A stretch of DNA of 64,000 bases. It comes from an uncultured Prochlorococcus sp. Lineage in GTDB: Bacteria > Cyanobacteriota > Cyanobacteriia > PCC-6307 > Cyanobiaceae. Below the pieces are notes generated by a model that was given only the letters and a program-made list of their open reading frames with translations, did not search any database and was not told where the DNA came from. Where the stretch lies: positions 1 to 64,000 of the forward strand of contig CACMTJ010000003.1 in NCBI GenBank assembly GCA_902616595.1, read 5' to 3'. A program made the translations under genes and the position numbers. Shown one piece after another: positions 1-11,821 of this stretch; position 1 is the stretch's first letter; every line of letters begins with the position of its first letter.

Positions 1-685
1 CTAAGTCATCATTTCTTCCCTGAAATATCATAGATACTTGTTTCATTATTTTTTTATAATCGTCAGATGATATAACTTCTTGGCAAACACCTGGACATCT
101 TCCTATTGAATAATTCAAACAAGTTCTATCTTTATAGACTGGCCTTGGTCTTTGTCTAAGAGGAAATATTTTTTTTATCGTAAATAATGTTCTCCTTAAT
201 AATCCGACATCAACATAAGGTCCGTAATATCTATCTAAATTATTTCTATTTCTTCTTCTTCTGGTAATAAATATTCGAGGATATTTTTCACTCCAAGTTA
301 TACAAAGATATGGATATTTCTTATCATCCTTTAAAAGAATATTAAAATATGGTTTGTTTGTTTTAATTAAATTTGACTCTAAATTTAATGCTTCATATTC
401 GCTATCTGTGACTATTATTTCTATTTCAGTTATTTGACGAACCATCAAACTTAATCTGGGAGTTAAATCTGAATAATTATTGAAATAACTACTTACTCTA
501 CTGCGTAGTTTTTTAGATTTACCTATATAAAGTAAGTTATTATCAATATCCTTAAAAAGATAACAACCAGATGACTTTGGAATTTCGGATAATCTTGATT
601 TTAATAACTCCTTATTATTAATTAATTTATATTCAATTTTAAAATTATATTTGTTATTTATTTTTTCGATAGAGGAATTACTCAT
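1..685 (-). CDS. uvrC: Excinuclease ABC subunit C (UvrC), N-terminal part; truncated by window start
   Basis: Reverse translation gives MSNSSIEKI... and ...[49 protein letters not shown]..., typical GIY-YIG UvrC; start codon is the complement of cat at 683-685. Confidence 0.93.
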   Translation of the reverse strand, partial: MSNSSIEKINNKYNFKIEYKLINNKELLKSRLSEIPKSSGCYLFKDIDNNLLYIGKSKKLRSRVSSYFNNYSDLTPRLSLMVRQITEIEIIVTDSEYEALNLESNLIKTNKPYFNILLKDDKKYPYLCITWSEKYPRIFITRRRRNRNNLDRYYGPYVDVGLLRRTLFTIKKIFPLRQRPRPVYKDRTCLNYSIGRCPGVCQEVISSDDYKKIMKQVSMIFQGRNDDL

Positions 686-694
686 TTATAATGA

Positions 695-1183
695 TTAACC
701 TCCATAATTCCAGCCAGTTGAAGATAAATTTAGTGAGTCAACATCATTATTCAGATATGCAGATTGAACCTCTCCTACAAAAACAGTATGGTCTCCATGC
801 ATAACACTTCCAACAACATTACATTCAACACCACCAACACTATCAACTAAAATAGGCAATCCAAGCTCACCTAAATTAAATTCAACAGATTCAAATCTAC
901 CTCCTAATGCTTTTTGAGGTTTAAAGAAAACTGCTGCTAGATCCTTTTGATCACATTTGAGCACATTTAATGAGAACTTATTGGTTGACTTTATTATTTC
1001 ATGACTAGAACCCTCTGCTCTAACAGCCATTACAACCAATGGTGGGGTGAAAGAACCTTGAGTCACCCAACTTGCAGTGAATCCATTCACTTCATTTTTA
1101 TCCTCGTCTCTAACTCCACAAATAAATAATCCGTGAGGTATTTTTCTTAATAAGATTTTTTTTGCTTCTAGATTTAATGTCAT
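695..1183 (-). CDS. Flavin reductase-like domain protein
   Basis: 162 aa ORF; NGFTASWVTQGSFTPPLVVMAV and GDHTVFVGEVQ match the flavin reductase/FMN-binding split-barrel fold. Confidence 0.85.
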   Translation of the reverse strand: MTLNLEAKKILLRKIPHGLFICGVRDEDKNEVNGFTASWVTQGSFTPPLVVMAVRAEGSSHEIIKSTNKFSLNVLKCDQKDLAAVFFKPQKALGGRFESVEFNLGELGLPILVDSVGGVECNVVGSVMHGDHTVFVGEVQSAYLNNDVDSLNLSSTGWNYGG

Positions 1184-1242
1184 AATTGATTTAACTAATA
1201 ATCTTATTTTAACTAAATTTCTTATTCGATCATAATAAATTC

Positions 1243-1716
1243 ATGAAAATTCTTTATCCAGGTACATTTGATCCTTTAACAAATGGGCATCTTGATTTAA
1301 TAGAAAGGGCTGAAAAAATATTTGGCAATCTAGTAGTTGCTGTTTTAGAAAATACCTCTAAAACACCAACATTTAATCTTGAAAGAAGAATAATACAAAT
1401 AAAAAATTCTCTTTCTCATTTACCTAATATTGAAGTTATTTCTTATTCTGGTCTAACTGTTGATTGTGCAAATGATCTAAAAGCTAATCTTATTCTTAGA
1501 GGCTTAAGAGCAATGAGTGATTTTGAGTATGAACTTCAGATTGCTCATACAAATAAATCTCTTAATAATGATATTGAAACTATATTTTTATCGACAAATA
1601 CAAATTATAGTTTTCTTAGTAGTTCTTTAGTAAAAGAAGTTGCAAAATTTGGTGGTGAAATTAATCACATGGTACCCCCCTCTGTTGAGAGGGATTTAAA
1701 AGAATATTTTAAATAA
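1243..1716 (+). CDS. coaD: Phosphopantetheine adenylyltransferase
   Basis: [23 protein letters not shown] and [20 protein letters not shown] are CoaD signatures. Confidence 0.97.
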   Translation: MKILYPGTFDPLTNGHLDLIERAEKIFGNLVVAVLENTSKTPTFNLERRIIQIKNSLSHLPNIEVISYSGLTVDCANDLKANLILRGLRAMSDFEYELQIAHTNKSLNNDIETIFLSTNTNYSFLSSSLVKEVAKFGGEINHMVPPSVERDLKEYFK

Positions 1717-1724
1717 TATTTTTT

Positions 1725-2948
1725 TTAACAAGATTTTAAGTAATAAAGATCACGTAATAATTTAAAAGCTTTTTCTTTATCAATTTTATTAGAATTTTGG
1801 ATAATGCTTATAATTATTGGCTTGTCATTTTTATATAAAAAGCCAGATAATGCAAAGACATTTGAAAGAGTCCCAGTTTTGCCAAAAAACTTCCCAGACA
1901 ATTCACTATTTACAAATCTTTTAGCTAATGTTCCTCTCACTCCCGTAATTGAAAGTGTAGATTGATAAGCTTTAAAATCATTAAAATATCTCATTTTATC
2001 TAAAAACAATACAACTAACTTTGATGTAATTTTATTTTTTCGTGACAATCCACTAGCATCTGCAAAGTATGCATTAGTTGTGGGGAGGCCTTTATTTTCA
2101 AGCCATCTTTTCAATTTTATATAGTTATTATCATTCCATGTATTTGAGGCATTTTTAAAAAGAGATTCAGCCGTAAAATTATGGCTTTCAGAATTTATTA
2201 GAGTTAATAATGAAAGAATTGGAGTTGAATATACTTTATTTATCTCTTTAATATTTTTTAAATAAAAAGTTTTTTCTGAATCAAAAAATTCTATATTTAT
2301 TATTGAATTTGGAAATTTATTTTTTAAATAATTGTTAATAAAATTTTTTAATGCATAAATATTATCATATTTATTGTGATTACTTTCTATTGCAAGAGAT
2401 GTAATTGGAGATCCATATTCGTAAAGTTTATCAGTATTTGTCCAACCATTAGGCCAATATAATTTTGAATCAATTTCTACAATTTTAAAATTAATAATTT
2501 TATTTTCTTTAACATTTGAAATTAGTTCTATTATATTTTCATAATTAAGATCTGGATCACCTTGACCGTGTAAATAATATTCGTTTTTATTTTTAAATAG
2601 GGAAGTTTTTAAATTATTATTTAATTTATATTTACTTAAAACATAAGCTGATGAGAATAATTTTTGGTTAGATGCTGGCAACCTTGGAACATTCTCATTG
2701 TAGGAACTTATTATTTCCCCTTTATTATTAATAATTGATACACTAAATGAATCATCAAGCGTTTGATTCAATAAAGCATCATAACTAGGACATATTTTGG
2801 TTTTAGTAATTATTCCCGGAAAATTAAAATAAATACTATTTAAAAAAGATATTTTCTGTTTTGCTAGTAAATATCTTATTAAGAAAGGAGATGTTACTAA
2901 TACAAGAACAATAAGGAAATATGAATATATTTTTTTTATCACATTCAA
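1725..2948 (-). CDS. dacB: D-alanyl-D-alanine carboxypeptidase/endopeptidase (PBP4/DacB family)
   Basis: PASNQKLFSSAY (SxxK), DASGLSRKN and GKTGTLSN (KTG) motifs. Confidence 0.88.
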   Translation of the reverse strand: MNVIKKIYSYFLIVLVLVTSPFLIRYLLAKQKISFLNSIYFNFPGIITKTKICPSYDALLNQTLDDSFSVSIINNKGEIISSYNENVPRLPASNQKLFSSAYVLSKYKLNNNLKTSLFKNKNEYYLHGQGDPDLNYENIIELISNVKENKIINFKIVEIDSKLYWPNGWTNTDKLYEYGSPITSLAIESNHNKYDNIYALKNFINNYLKNKFPNSIINIEFFDSEKTFYLKNIKEINKVYSTPILSLLTLINSESHNFTAESLFKNASNTWNDNNYIKLKRWLENKGLPTTNAYFADASGLSRKNKITSKLVVLFLDKMRYFNDFKAYQSTLSITGVRGTLAKRFVNSELSGKFFGKTGTLSNVFALSGFLYKNDKPIIISIIQNSNKIDKEKAFKLLRDLYYLKSC

Positions 2949-2949
2949 T

Positions 2950-3576
2950 CTATAAATTTACAAAAATAGATTCATTGTCGGGTTTAATTTCAAATTCTTT
3001 TTTAAAAAAATATCTTTTATTTTCTTCTTTGAAAAGCAACCAGTTATTTGGATAAATATGCATAAGAGCAGCTTTATTTAAAGGCTGAAGAAAATAAATA
3101 TTATTCCATGTTTTGACAAAGTTTTTACGTCGCTCTCTAATAACACTTCCTATACCAATATTGGCATCTTCAAATTTTGGATTTAATGAATAATGCGTAC
3201 CTTTATAATTATCAGACATTGGTTCAAATGAATCGAAATCATATGGCTGAGGTAGTATCGATATCATTGCACTATCAATATTATTTATATTATTTGATTC
3301 ATTAAATGATTTAAAAGTAAAGATTTTATCTTTGATATCTGGATAGTCTCTTTGAGCCAAAGCCACAGCACCTTGATCAGCAAATGTTATGAATACATTA
3401 TTATTTTTAGACAATATCTTGTAGATAGTTATTCCAATTCTGTTAAACTTCAACCCTTCAAAATTAAATTCTATAGTAAATCTTTTATTTGAATCTAATA
3501 AACTTGGAATAATTGCATCCTCCATATTCTTAAGGGATTCATTTAAATCTTTAGGTAGTCTGTAATTGGTTTCCAT
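2950..3576 (-). CDS. DUF1995 family protein
   Basis: 208 aa; LPKDLNESLKNMEDAIIPSLLDSNKRFTIEFNFEGLKF resembles cyanobacterial/plastid DUF1995 proteins. Confidence 0.7.
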   Translation of the reverse strand: METNYRLPKDLNESLKNMEDAIIPSLLDSNKRFTIEFNFEGLKFNRIGITIYKILSKNNNVFITFADQGAVALAQRDYPDIKDKIFTFKSFNESNNINNIDSAMISILPQPYDFDSFEPMSDNYKGTHYSLNPKFEDANIGIGSVIRERRKNFVKTWNNIYFLQPLNKAALMHIYPNNWLLFKEENKRYFFKKEFEIKPDNESIFVNL

Positions 3577-4748
3577 TAAAATTTGTCAATACATATTTGA
3601 ATAAGTTCTAAAAATTTATCTATTTCTGACTTATTGTTTATTGAACCTAAAGTAACACGAATATTTGAATATAGTTCATCATCTTTTAAACCAATATTTT
3701 TAAGTGTTGAGCTAGGTTTCCCAGATAAGCTTGAACAAGCACTTCCACTACTTATGGCTATTTTATTTTCTGACATGAAATTAACAATCTTATAGGCCCT
3801 TATAGGCTCAAATAGTTTATTTAATAGTAGAAAAGAAATATGACTGGGAAGTCTATGGTTAATACTACCCGTAATCTTTATATGATTATTATCTTTAATT
3901 TTTTGAAAAAAATAATTTTTAAGTTTATTAATATTATTAGAAGGAAATTCAGTTATGTAATCATATAATTTTATTTTTCCTTCAATATTCTTTAATGATT
4001 CATACATTCCAGCGATTAATGGCAAAGCTTGTGTACCTTGTCTAATTGAAAATTCCTGAGAAAGTGATATGTCATTATTTTTTAAAATTTGTCTAGACTT
4101 TTCTTTTGTTAAAAGAATACCGATCCCTTTTGGACCTCCAAATTTATGAGCAGATAAACTTAAAAAATCACATTTAAGATCTTTCCAACTGAATATTCCA
4201 TTACTTAATATTTGAGTTCCATCTAAATGAAACATTATATTTAATTCTTCACATTTGGAACCAATAAATTGGACAGGTTGTATTGTCCCAATTTCACTTT
4301 GTCCCCAAATAATTGATACAAGTTTAGTATCATTGTTTAAAAATTTTTCGATATTAGAAATATTTAAAATTCCATCATTATTTACCGTCCATTCGTAAAT
4401 ATCCCAATTTTGTTTTCTTAGTTTATTAGCACAAATAGTTGTTGCTTGATGTTCAACATTTGAAATAACAACCCTACCATTTTTAAATTTTTCATAAATA
4501 TTATTAAATACAATATTTGTCGATTCCGAAGAACCAGATGTAAAAATTATATCCTCTGGATCTGCTTCAAATATATAAGCAATTTTAGATCTAATTTTTT
4601 CAAGATATGTAGAGCATTTTACCCCTAGCTCATATGTAGATGAAGGGTTATGCCAATAATTCCTATAAGTTGAATTAATTATATTTAAAACATTTTCAGA
4701 TAACGGAGTTGTGGATGCATTATCTAAATAGATAAAATTATTTTCCAT
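3576..4748 (-). CDS. Cysteine desulfurase-like PLP aminotransferase (NifS/IscS family)
   Basis: YLDNASTTPLS, SAHKFGGPKGIG (PLP lysine), SSGSACSS (active-site Cys). Confidence 0.9.
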   Translation of the reverse strand: MENNFIYLDNASTTPLSENVLNIINSTYRNYWHNPSSTYELGVKCSTYLEKIRSKIAYIFEADPEDIIFTSGSSESTNIVFNNIYEKFKNGRVVISNVEHQATTICANKLRKQNWDIYEWTVNNDGILNISNIEKFLNNDTKLVSIIWGQSEIGTIQPVQFIGSKCEELNIMFHLDGTQILSNGIFSWKDLKCDFLSLSAHKFGGPKGIGILLTKEKSRQILKNNDISLSQEFSIRQGTQALPLIAGMYESLKNIEGKIKLYDYITEFPSNNINKLKNYFFQKIKDNNHIKITGSINHRLPSHISFLLLNKLFEPIRAYKIVNFMSENKIAISSGSACSSLSGKPSSTLKNIGLKDDELYSNIRVTLGSINNKSEIDKFLELIQICIDKF

Positions 4749-5608
4749 TAATTTACTAACATTGATCCTGAGAAAACCTTTTTAGCATTACCGGTCATCA
4801 TTACTTCACAATCTACTTTTGACCAATCAATTTTAAGATTACCTCCTGGTAAGGTTACTATGGTTTGTGAATTACAAAGGCCTAATTTATAAGCTGCCAC
4901 ATGGATAGCACAGGCACCTGTTCCACAAGCTAAGGTTGGTCCTGCACCCCTTTCCCATACTTTTACTTTGATATTATCTCTATTTAAAATTTGACAAAAA
5001 TGCACATTAGTTTTTTCAGGAAATAATTCATTTTTTTCAAATATAGGACCAAGTCTTGAAAGAACAATTGACTCTATGTCTTTTATAAAGAATATTAAAT
5101 GAGGATTTCCCATTCCTACGGCATAACCCATATTTTTAAAATCTTTCTCAATAAATTCGTGTGAAGGAATTGAATTTATTTTTTTTTCAATTGTTGTTGG
5201 AATATATTGACATTCTAAAATTGGAACTCCCATTTTTACTGTAATTTCATCATTTATATATTTTGCAATTTTTAAACCTGCTTTAGTCTCAATTTTGTAT
5301 TCTATATTTTTATTATTCATTGAATCATTTACGTGGAGATACTCAACTAAACACCTAATTCCGTTTCCACACATTTGTGCTTCAGAACCATCAGAATTAA
5401 AAATTATCATTTTTGCATAATTATCTTCATTAGGTTCTTCTATAAAAATCACACCATCTGCTCCAACACCAAATTGCCTGTTGCAAATTTTTTTTATATC
5501 AAATATTTTATTTGTCTTGTAATTTTTATATAGTTGATTTCCTCTAGAATCTATTATTACGAAATCATTTCCGTTACCTTGATATTTTTCAAAAGTTATA
5601 TTTTTCAT
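4748..5608 (-). CDS. dapF: Diaminopimelate epimerase
   Basis: FEKYQGNGNDFVIID, AQMCGNGIRC, ERGAGPTLACGTGACA. Confidence 0.97.
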   Translation of the reverse strand: MKNITFEKYQGNGNDFVIIDSRGNQLYKNYKTNKIFDIKKICNRQFGVGADGVIFIEEPNEDNYAKMIIFNSDGSEAQMCGNGIRCLVEYLHVNDSMNNKNIEYKIETKAGLKIAKYINDEITVKMGVPILECQYIPTTIEKKINSIPSHEFIEKDFKNMGYAVGMGNPHLIFFIKDIESIVLSRLGPIFEKNELFPEKTNVHFCQILNRDNIKVKVWERGAGPTLACGTGACAIHVAAYKLGLCNSQTIVTLPGGNLKIDWSKVDCEVMMTGNAKKVFSGSMLVN

Positions 5609-5715
5609 TGGTAATTCATATATCTTAAATTTTAATTATAAATTATTCCTTTTAACAATCTATTTCTATTTTATACAATGGATATTAAAATAATAATTTA
5701 ACAAATAAAAATTAA

Positions 5716-8286
5716 GTGATTTCTCCCGATAAACAATATGAGGCTGATACCAATTTATATAATCCATCTGAATTAGAAAAAAAATGGCAGTCAATATGGA
5801 CAGAAAACAATTTATACAAAACCGATGAATTAACTGAGAATAGCGATAAATTTTATGCCTTATCAATGTTTCCCTACCCTTCAGGTAATCTTCATATGGG
5901 ACATGTTAGGAATTATGTTATTACAGACTTAATAGCTCGATTCCAAAGGTTTAAGGGTAAATCTGTCTTACATCCAATGGGTTGGGACGCTTTTGGTTTG
6001 CCTGCTGAAAATGCTGCGATTGAAAGAGGAATTAGTCCAAGTGTCTGGACTAAAAAAAATATTTCTCATATGAAGTCACAATTAATGCTTTTGGGACTAT
6101 CAGTTGATTGGGATAGGGAATTTGCAACATGTGATGAAAATTATTATATTTGGACTCAATATCTATTTTTAGAGTTATACAAGGCAGGCCTTGTATATCA
6201 AAAGGAATCAGAAGTTAATTGGGATCCTATAGATAATACAGTCCTAGCGAATGAACAAGTTGACTCAGAGGGTAAATCATGGAGATCTGGGGCAGTAGTT
6301 GAAAAAAAATTATTAAAGCAATGGTTTTTAAGAATTACTAATTATGCGGATGAGTTATTGAAGGATTTAGAAAAATTAGATAACTGGCCAGAAAGAGTAA
6401 AAATAATGCAAGATAATTGGATTGGAAAGTCAATTGGTGCAAATATTAATTTCAATATCAATACCAATCCAGAAAAGAAAATAACAGTATTTACAACAAG
6501 GCCAGATACTTTATTTGGAGTTACTTATTTAGCAATTTCTGTTAATCATTCATTAATTAAAAAAATTACTGATCAAGAAACAATCCAAGATATAGAAAAT
6601 CTTAAACAATATTTGAAAAATAATAAAAATAATGAACTTGAAAAAATTGGAATAAAAACTAGCTTAATAGCAATAAATCCAGTTAATTCTGAACCTATAC
6701 CTATTTGGGTGGCTAGTTATGTTCTTGATGAATACGGCACAGGTGCTGTTATGGGTGTACCTGCTCATGATTTAAGGGATTTTGAGTTTGCTAAAAAAAA
6801 CAATATAGATATTAAACAGGTAATAGTAAAGGATAAAACTGAACAAAGTGTGGAGCTTGATAATGCGTATGTAGAAAATGGATATCTAATTAATTCAAAT
6901 GAATACAATGGTATAGCAAATACTATTGCTAAATTAAAAATTGCAGAGAAGGGAGTAAATAATGGATGGGCTGAAAATAAAATTCAATATCGTTTAAGAG
7001 ATTGGTTAATATCTAGACAAAGATATTGGGGATGTCCGATACCCATCGTTAATTGCAAAAAATGTGGAGCTGTTCCTTTAAGTCAATCGGATTTGCCTGT
7101 TTCATTACCAAAAGATATAGAAATCTCCGCTAACAAAATTAATGCTTTAGGTAATAATAATAATTGGATAAATACAACATGTCCAAAATGTGGAATAGCG
7201 GCAAGAAAAGAAACTGATACTATGGACACTTTCATGTGTTCATCTTGGTATTTTTTAAGATATCCATCTTCAAAATGTTCAACTAAGCCATTTGATAAGA
7301 ATGAAATTAATAAGTGGCTGCCTGTAGATCAATATGTTGGAGGAGTAGAGCATGCAATATTGCATTTGTTATATGCAAGATTTTTCACTAAAGCCTTGCG
7401 AGATAATGAACTATTTGAAGTTGATGAACCATTTAAAAAACTATTAACTCAAGGAATGGTTCAGGCTGCAGCCTATAAAAATAATAAAACGGGTAAATAT
7501 GTTTCTCCTTCCGATATTAATGACCTAACAAATCCTACAGATCCAATTGACAATACCAAACTCGAAGTTCTTTTCGAGAAGATGTCTAAGTCAAAATATA
7601 ATGGAATAGACCCTGAATCAGTAATTAAAAAATATGGAGCAGATACAGCAAGAATGTTTATATTATTTAAAGCGCCCCCAGAAAAAGATTTGGAATGGGG
7701 AGATACAGATGTTGAAGGTCAATTTAGATTTTTAAGCAGGATTTGGAAGCTTTATATAAATTGTTCAAAAGATATAAATAGTAAATCTATTTCCTATCCA
7801 GATAAAGAAAAAAGTTTAATAAAGTCAATGAATATAGCCATAAAAGAAATTTCGAATGACATATTAAACAACCAATTTAATACTGCGATTTCAGAATTAA
7901 TGAAGTTTTATAATTCTTTATCAAATTCCATTAATGACGTAAACAATAATCTGAAAATTGAGGCTTTAAAAACTTTTTGTATTTTGTTGGCTCCATTTGC
8001 ACCTCATATTGCAGAAGAAATATGGCATCTTATAGGATTTAAAAAATCTGTGCATTTAGAACACTGGCCTTCATTTAATGCCGAAGCACTAAAGGAAGAT
8101 TCATATGAACTAGTAATACAGGTGAATGGAAAAGTTAGAGACAAAGTAAATATTAATAATGATATGAATGAAGATCAAATTAAAGAATTGACTCTTAAAA
8201 GACCTAACATATTAAAATGGACTCAAAATAAGGAAATAAGAAAAATAATTATTGTTAAAGGAAAAATAATGAATATTGTTGTTTAA
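5716..8286 (+). CDS. leuS: Leucyl-tRNA synthetase
   Basis: 856 aa; [16 protein letters not shown] (HIGH motif), [12 protein letters not shown] (KMSKS motif), [20 protein letters not shown] start. Confidence 0.98.
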   Translation: MISPDKQYEADTNLYNPSELEKKWQSIWTENNLYKTDELTENSDKFYALSMFPYPSGNLHMGHVRNYVITDLIARFQRFKGKSVLHPMGWDAFGLPAENAAIERGISPSVWTKKNISHMKSQLMLLGLSVDWDREFATCDENYYIWTQYLFLELYKAGLVYQKESEVNWDPIDNTVLANEQVDSEGKSWRSGAVVEKKLLKQWFLRITNYADELLKDLEKLDNWPERVKIMQDNWIGKSIGANINFNINTNPEKKITVFTTRPDTLFGVTYLAISVNHSLIKKITDQETIQDIENLKQYLKNNKNNELEKIGIKTSLIAINPVNSEPIPIWVASYVLDEYGTGAVMGVPAHDLRDFEFAKKNNIDIKQVIVKDKTEQSVELDNAYVENGYLINSNEYNGIANTIAKLKIAEKGVNNGWAENKIQYRLRDWLISRQRYWGCPIPIVNCKKCGAVPLSQSDLPVSLPKDIEISANKINALGNNNNWINTTCPKCGIAARKETDTMDTFMCSSWYFLRYPSSKCSTKPFDKNEINKWLPVDQYVGGVEHAILHLLYARFFTKALRDNELFEVDEPFKKLLTQGMVQAAAYKNNKTGKYVSPSDINDLTNPTDPIDNTKLEVLFEKMSKSKYNGIDPESVIKKYGADTARMFILFKAPPEKDLEWGDTDVEGQFRFLSRIWKLYINCSKDINSKSISYPDKEKSLIKSMNIAIKEISNDILNNQFNTAISELMKFYNSLSNSINDVNNNLKIEALKTFCILLAPFAPHIAEEIWHLIGFKKSVHLEHWPSFNAEALKEDSYELVIQVNGKVRDKVNINNDMNEDQIKELTLKRPNILKWTQNKEIRKIIIVKGKIMNIVV

Positions 8287-9866
8287 GAATTTATTTTTTG
8301 AATAATTAATGAATTTGGATTTGACCAATCGCCCTTAACTAAATAATTATCATTACCGAAGCACATTTCACGGAGTATAAAAAATATAGGTTCACTAACA
8401 GAATTTTCAAATAATGATGTTATGTCATTTATAGAATATTCTCCACCAGTATCTAATAAATTACTTACTTTTTGTTGATACTCAATAATATTTGCAGCAG
8501 CTTTCTTTCCAGCTTCAACTCCAGGTTGATCATATGCATTTATATTTACTAATTCAGCGTAGAAGGATACAGACCTCTCAAATAAAGCGATTAAGGCACC
8601 TAGTGAAAAACAATTTAACGTTTCCAACGTAATAGTGATACTTTGTCTGTTTTCACTAGAGAGTGCAGATCTGGTTCCTTGCAAAAAACCAGAGAGATAT
8701 TCTTTAGGATTCTCTTTTTCATCAAAAATATTAGTAGATGGAGAATCTAATAATTCGATAAAAATACAAAAGAAATTATCAATACCATCTCTCAGTTGCT
8801 GGACATAAGCATGTTGATCTGTAGATCCTTTATTACCAAAAACAGAAATACCTTGATTAACTACTTCACCATTCCTATTATATTTCTTTCCTAATGATTC
8901 CATTACTAATTGCTGGAGATATTTACTAAATACCTGCAACCTATCTCTATAAGGTAATACGACCATATCTCTCTTTCCAATACCATCCCCAGTTAAATAC
9001 CATGCTGACGATAATAGTGCTGCTGGATTATTTTTAAAGTCACTTATACGTGTGGCTTCATCCATTAATGATGCACCTCTAATAAATTCAAGTATATTTT
9101 CATTAATAAGAGCTAATGGAAGTAATCCCACAGAGCTCGTAATACTAGTTCTTCCTCCAACCCAATCTTGCAAATTAAATATTTTTAACCAATTTTCAGA
9201 AGTGGCTTTTTTAAATAACTTACTATCTTTCATAGTTATAGCTATAGCATTAGAATTCCATTCAAGAGAATTGTTTTCGCAGTAACTTTTAATAATTTCC
9301 ATAGCAATTCTAGGTTCAGGCGTACCACCTGATTTGCTTACTACTACAAATAATGTTGTTGATAATTTTTCAGACAACTCTTCTAACTTTTCGCTAATTA
9401 AAAATGGATCAACATTATCGATATAAGAAAAATTTAAGCCTCTTGAACACTTCTGCAGTGACTCTGTAATGAGTAATGGTCCTAAACCACTTCCACCAAT
9501 TCCTATCCATAGAACATCAGTATAATGCTGATTATTTTTATTCTTAATAACTCCATTTAAAATTTGTTTTCCAAATTCAGAGATTGCATTAATATCTGCT
9601 CTAATTTCCTCTCCTATTTTTGAAGAGGGTGAAATTGATGGATTTCTAAGCCAATAATGTCCAACTTGTCTATTTTCATCAATATTTGAGATTGCACCAT
9701 TTTCTAATTCTTTTATTGATGAAAAAACATCTATAAATTTATCTTCTAAATTTTTTATATCTTTACTTGTGAAATTAATTTTGCTTATGTCTACCCAAAT
9801 ATTTAATTTTTTATCAAACCAAAGATAATTACAAAATTTATCCCAAGAGTTTAAATCTCCATTCAT
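8283..9866 (-). CDS. pgi: Glucose-6-phosphate isomerase
   Basis: [39 protein letters not shown]. Confidence 0.97.
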   Translation of the reverse strand: MNGDLNSWDKFCNYLWFDKKLNIWVDISKINFTSKDIKNLEDKFIDVFSSIKELENGAISNIDENRQVGHYWLRNPSISPSSKIGEEIRADINAISEFGKQILNGVIKNKNNQHYTDVLWIGIGGSGLGPLLITESLQKCSRGLNFSYIDNVDPFLISEKLEELSEKLSTTLFVVVSKSGGTPEPRIAMEIIKSYCENNSLEWNSNAIAITMKDSKLFKKATSENWLKIFNLQDWVGGRTSITSSVGLLPLALINENILEFIRGASLMDEATRISDFKNNPAALLSSAWYLTGDGIGKRDMVVLPYRDRLQVFSKYLQQLVMESLGKKYNRNGEVVNQGISVFGNKGSTDQHAYVQQLRDGIDNFFCIFIELLDSPSTNIFDEKENPKEYLSGFLQGTRSALSSENRQSITITLETLNCFSLGALIALFERSVSFYAELVNINAYDQPGVEAGKKAAANIIEYQQKVSNLLDTGGEYSINDITSLFENSVSEPIFFILREMCFGNDNYLVKGDWSNPNSLIIQKINS

Positions 9867-10049
9867 TTTATATATTTGTTTCTTTATATTTATTATTTAA
9901 TTATATCTATACGAATAGTACATAGATTTGAATCATTTAAATTTGTTTAAATTTTTATCTTCAAATAAATATGTTTTTGAATATAAACAATTAAAATTGA
10001 GGGTTTTTTTTATTTCATATGAATTTATCATTGGATAAAATAAAAAAAT

Positions 10050-10706
10050 TTGGATCGATCATTTAATTACATAATTTCGCCTGAGTTATCTGAATTTAGA
10101 AGATTTTCTCCAAAATTAAAAATAGGTGTACTTGCTTCTGGGAAAGGAACAAACTTTCAGGAATTAATTAATCTCTCAGAAAAAGGAGAATTAGATATAG
10201 ATATAAAAGTTCTAATAACTAACAAAGATGATGCAGGTTGTATAAAGAGAGCTGAAAGTAAAAAAATACCTCACAAAATTATAAGAGGCAAAGACTTTTT
10301 GCAAAAAGAGGCATTCGAATTAGAAATTGTAAATACTTTAATTCATTACGATGTTGAACTTGTTGTTATGGCTGGCTGGATGAAAATTGTTACTCCATTT
10401 TTTATTAATAAATTTAAGAATAAGATAATAAATATTCACCCTTCATTACTTCCAGCATATAAAGGTGGTTCTGCGATAAAGGACTCTATATTAAATGGTT
10501 CAAAAATAACCGGTTGTTCCGTACATTTTGTTGAAGAGGAAGTAGATAGTGGATCATTGATAATGCAAGCTGCATTGTCAATTAGAAATGATGATGATAT
10601 TGAATCACTTTCCAAAAGAATACAAATTCTTGAGCATAAAATTTTACCTCACTCAATCTCTCTTGCAGGTCTTTTGATAAGAAGCAATTTTATGGATAAT
10701 TATTAG
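10050..10706 (+). CDS. purN: Phosphoribosylglycinamide formyltransferase
   Basis: KIGVLASGKGTNFQ, INIHPSLLPAYKG, GCSVHFVEEEVDSG; TTG start. Confidence 0.95.
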   Translation: MDRSFNYIISPELSEFRRFSPKLKIGVLASGKGTNFQELINLSEKGELDIDIKVLITNKDDAGCIKRAESKKIPHKIIRGKDFLQKEAFELEIVNTLIHYDVELVVMAGWMKIVTPFFINKFKNKIINIHPSLLPAYKGGSAIKDSILNGSKITGCSVHFVEEEVDSGSLIMQAALSIRNDDDIESLSKRIQILEHKILPHSISLAGLLIRSNFMDNY

Positions 10707-11745
10707 TTAAATCAAGACCTTCATCCATTGAAAATCCACTCATAATATTTAAATTTTGAATTGCTTGCCCAGTCTGACCTTTTAACAAATTATCAATTAC
10801 AGATAATATAATTATTCTTCCATTTCGATTATCAACTTTAACAGAAAGTAAAATTTGGTTTGTATTTTTAACCCATTTTGTTGATGGGAATGTATCTACA
10901 GGTAAGACTTTAATATTTTTAAAATTTCTATAATAATTATCTAGAAGAATTCTACAGTCATCAGAAGTTAATCCTGGATCTCTTAATCTCCCATATATAG
11001 TCGAATGCATACCCCTTGAGATTGGGACTAAATGAGGTGTAAAAAGCAGTTCAATTTTATTTCCAGAAATTAAAGATGCTACTTGCTCGATCTCTGAGGT
11101 ATGTCTATGGTTTATCAATCCATATGCTGATAGACCCTCTCCACATTCTGATAAGAGTAACTTTTGGTTTGGTTCTCTACCACCTCCAGAAGTTCCGCTT
11201 TTAGAGTCAATAACTATACCTTCATTTTCAATAATTCCTTGAGAGAGATAAGGAGCTAATGGAATAAGAGCAGATGTTGGATAACATCCTGGACAGGCTA
11301 TTAATCTTCCTTTTGAAATGGCTTCTTTATTTATTTCAGGAAGACCGTAAACTGCCTCTTTACATAAATCATCATCATTCCTTTTATAAACAGCAGCTTC
11401 TTTGGAATATACTTTTTTCCATTCATCTAAATACTTATATCTATAATCAGCAGATAAATCAATAACTTTAAGTCCTTTATCTAATAATTTCCTTGTCAAT
11501 GTTGAAGATAAGCCATTTGGTAAGCAAAGCAAAGCAACATCTGCATTTTTTGAAATATTATCAACTGAAATGTCTTCTATATGAGGATCATTATCTAGAT
11601 TAATAAAAGGGAAATTATCATTCCACTTTGAACCAGATGTTTTATTACCTCCTAAAAATGAAATTTTGTATTTTTTATTTTTCTTTAAAAGATTTACCGC
11701 TTGAATACCGCCGTAACCTGTAGCACCTACTATTGCAACATTCAT
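10690..11745 (-). CDS. argC: N-acetyl-gamma-glutamyl-phosphate reductase
   Basis: VAIVGATGYGG, IACPGCYPTSALIPL, GTSGGGREP. Confidence 0.97.
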   Translation of the reverse strand: MNVAIVGATGYGGIQAVNLLKKNKKYKISFLGGNKTSGSKWNDNFPFINLDNDPHIEDISVDNISKNADVALLCLPNGLSSTLTRKLLDKGLKVIDLSADYRYKYLDEWKKVYSKEAAVYKRNDDDLCKEAVYGLPEINKEAISKGRLIACPGCYPTSALIPLAPYLSQGIIENEGIVIDSKSGTSGGGREPNQKLLLSECGEGLSAYGLINHRHTSEIEQVASLISGNKIELLFTPHLVPISRGMHSTIYGRLRDPGLTSDDCRILLDNYYRNFKNIKVLPVDTFPSTKWVKNTNQILLSVKVDNRNGRIIILSVIDNLLKGQTGQAIQNLNIMSGFSMDEGLDLTNNYP

Positions 11746-11821
11746 TTCTTTGAATTGGCAGACTTTGAGATAGGATTATAAAGTGTTGAATTAAAGGTAA
11801 CTAAAACACTATTTTTCTATA

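Noticed and set aside
1703-1726. AATATT...AATATT T-run as a coaD terminator
   Set aside because: Stem is short and A/T only, so indistinguishable from AT-rich background.
5666-5866. 66-aa minus ORF
   Set aside because: Overlaps the start of leuS on the opposite strand; no support.
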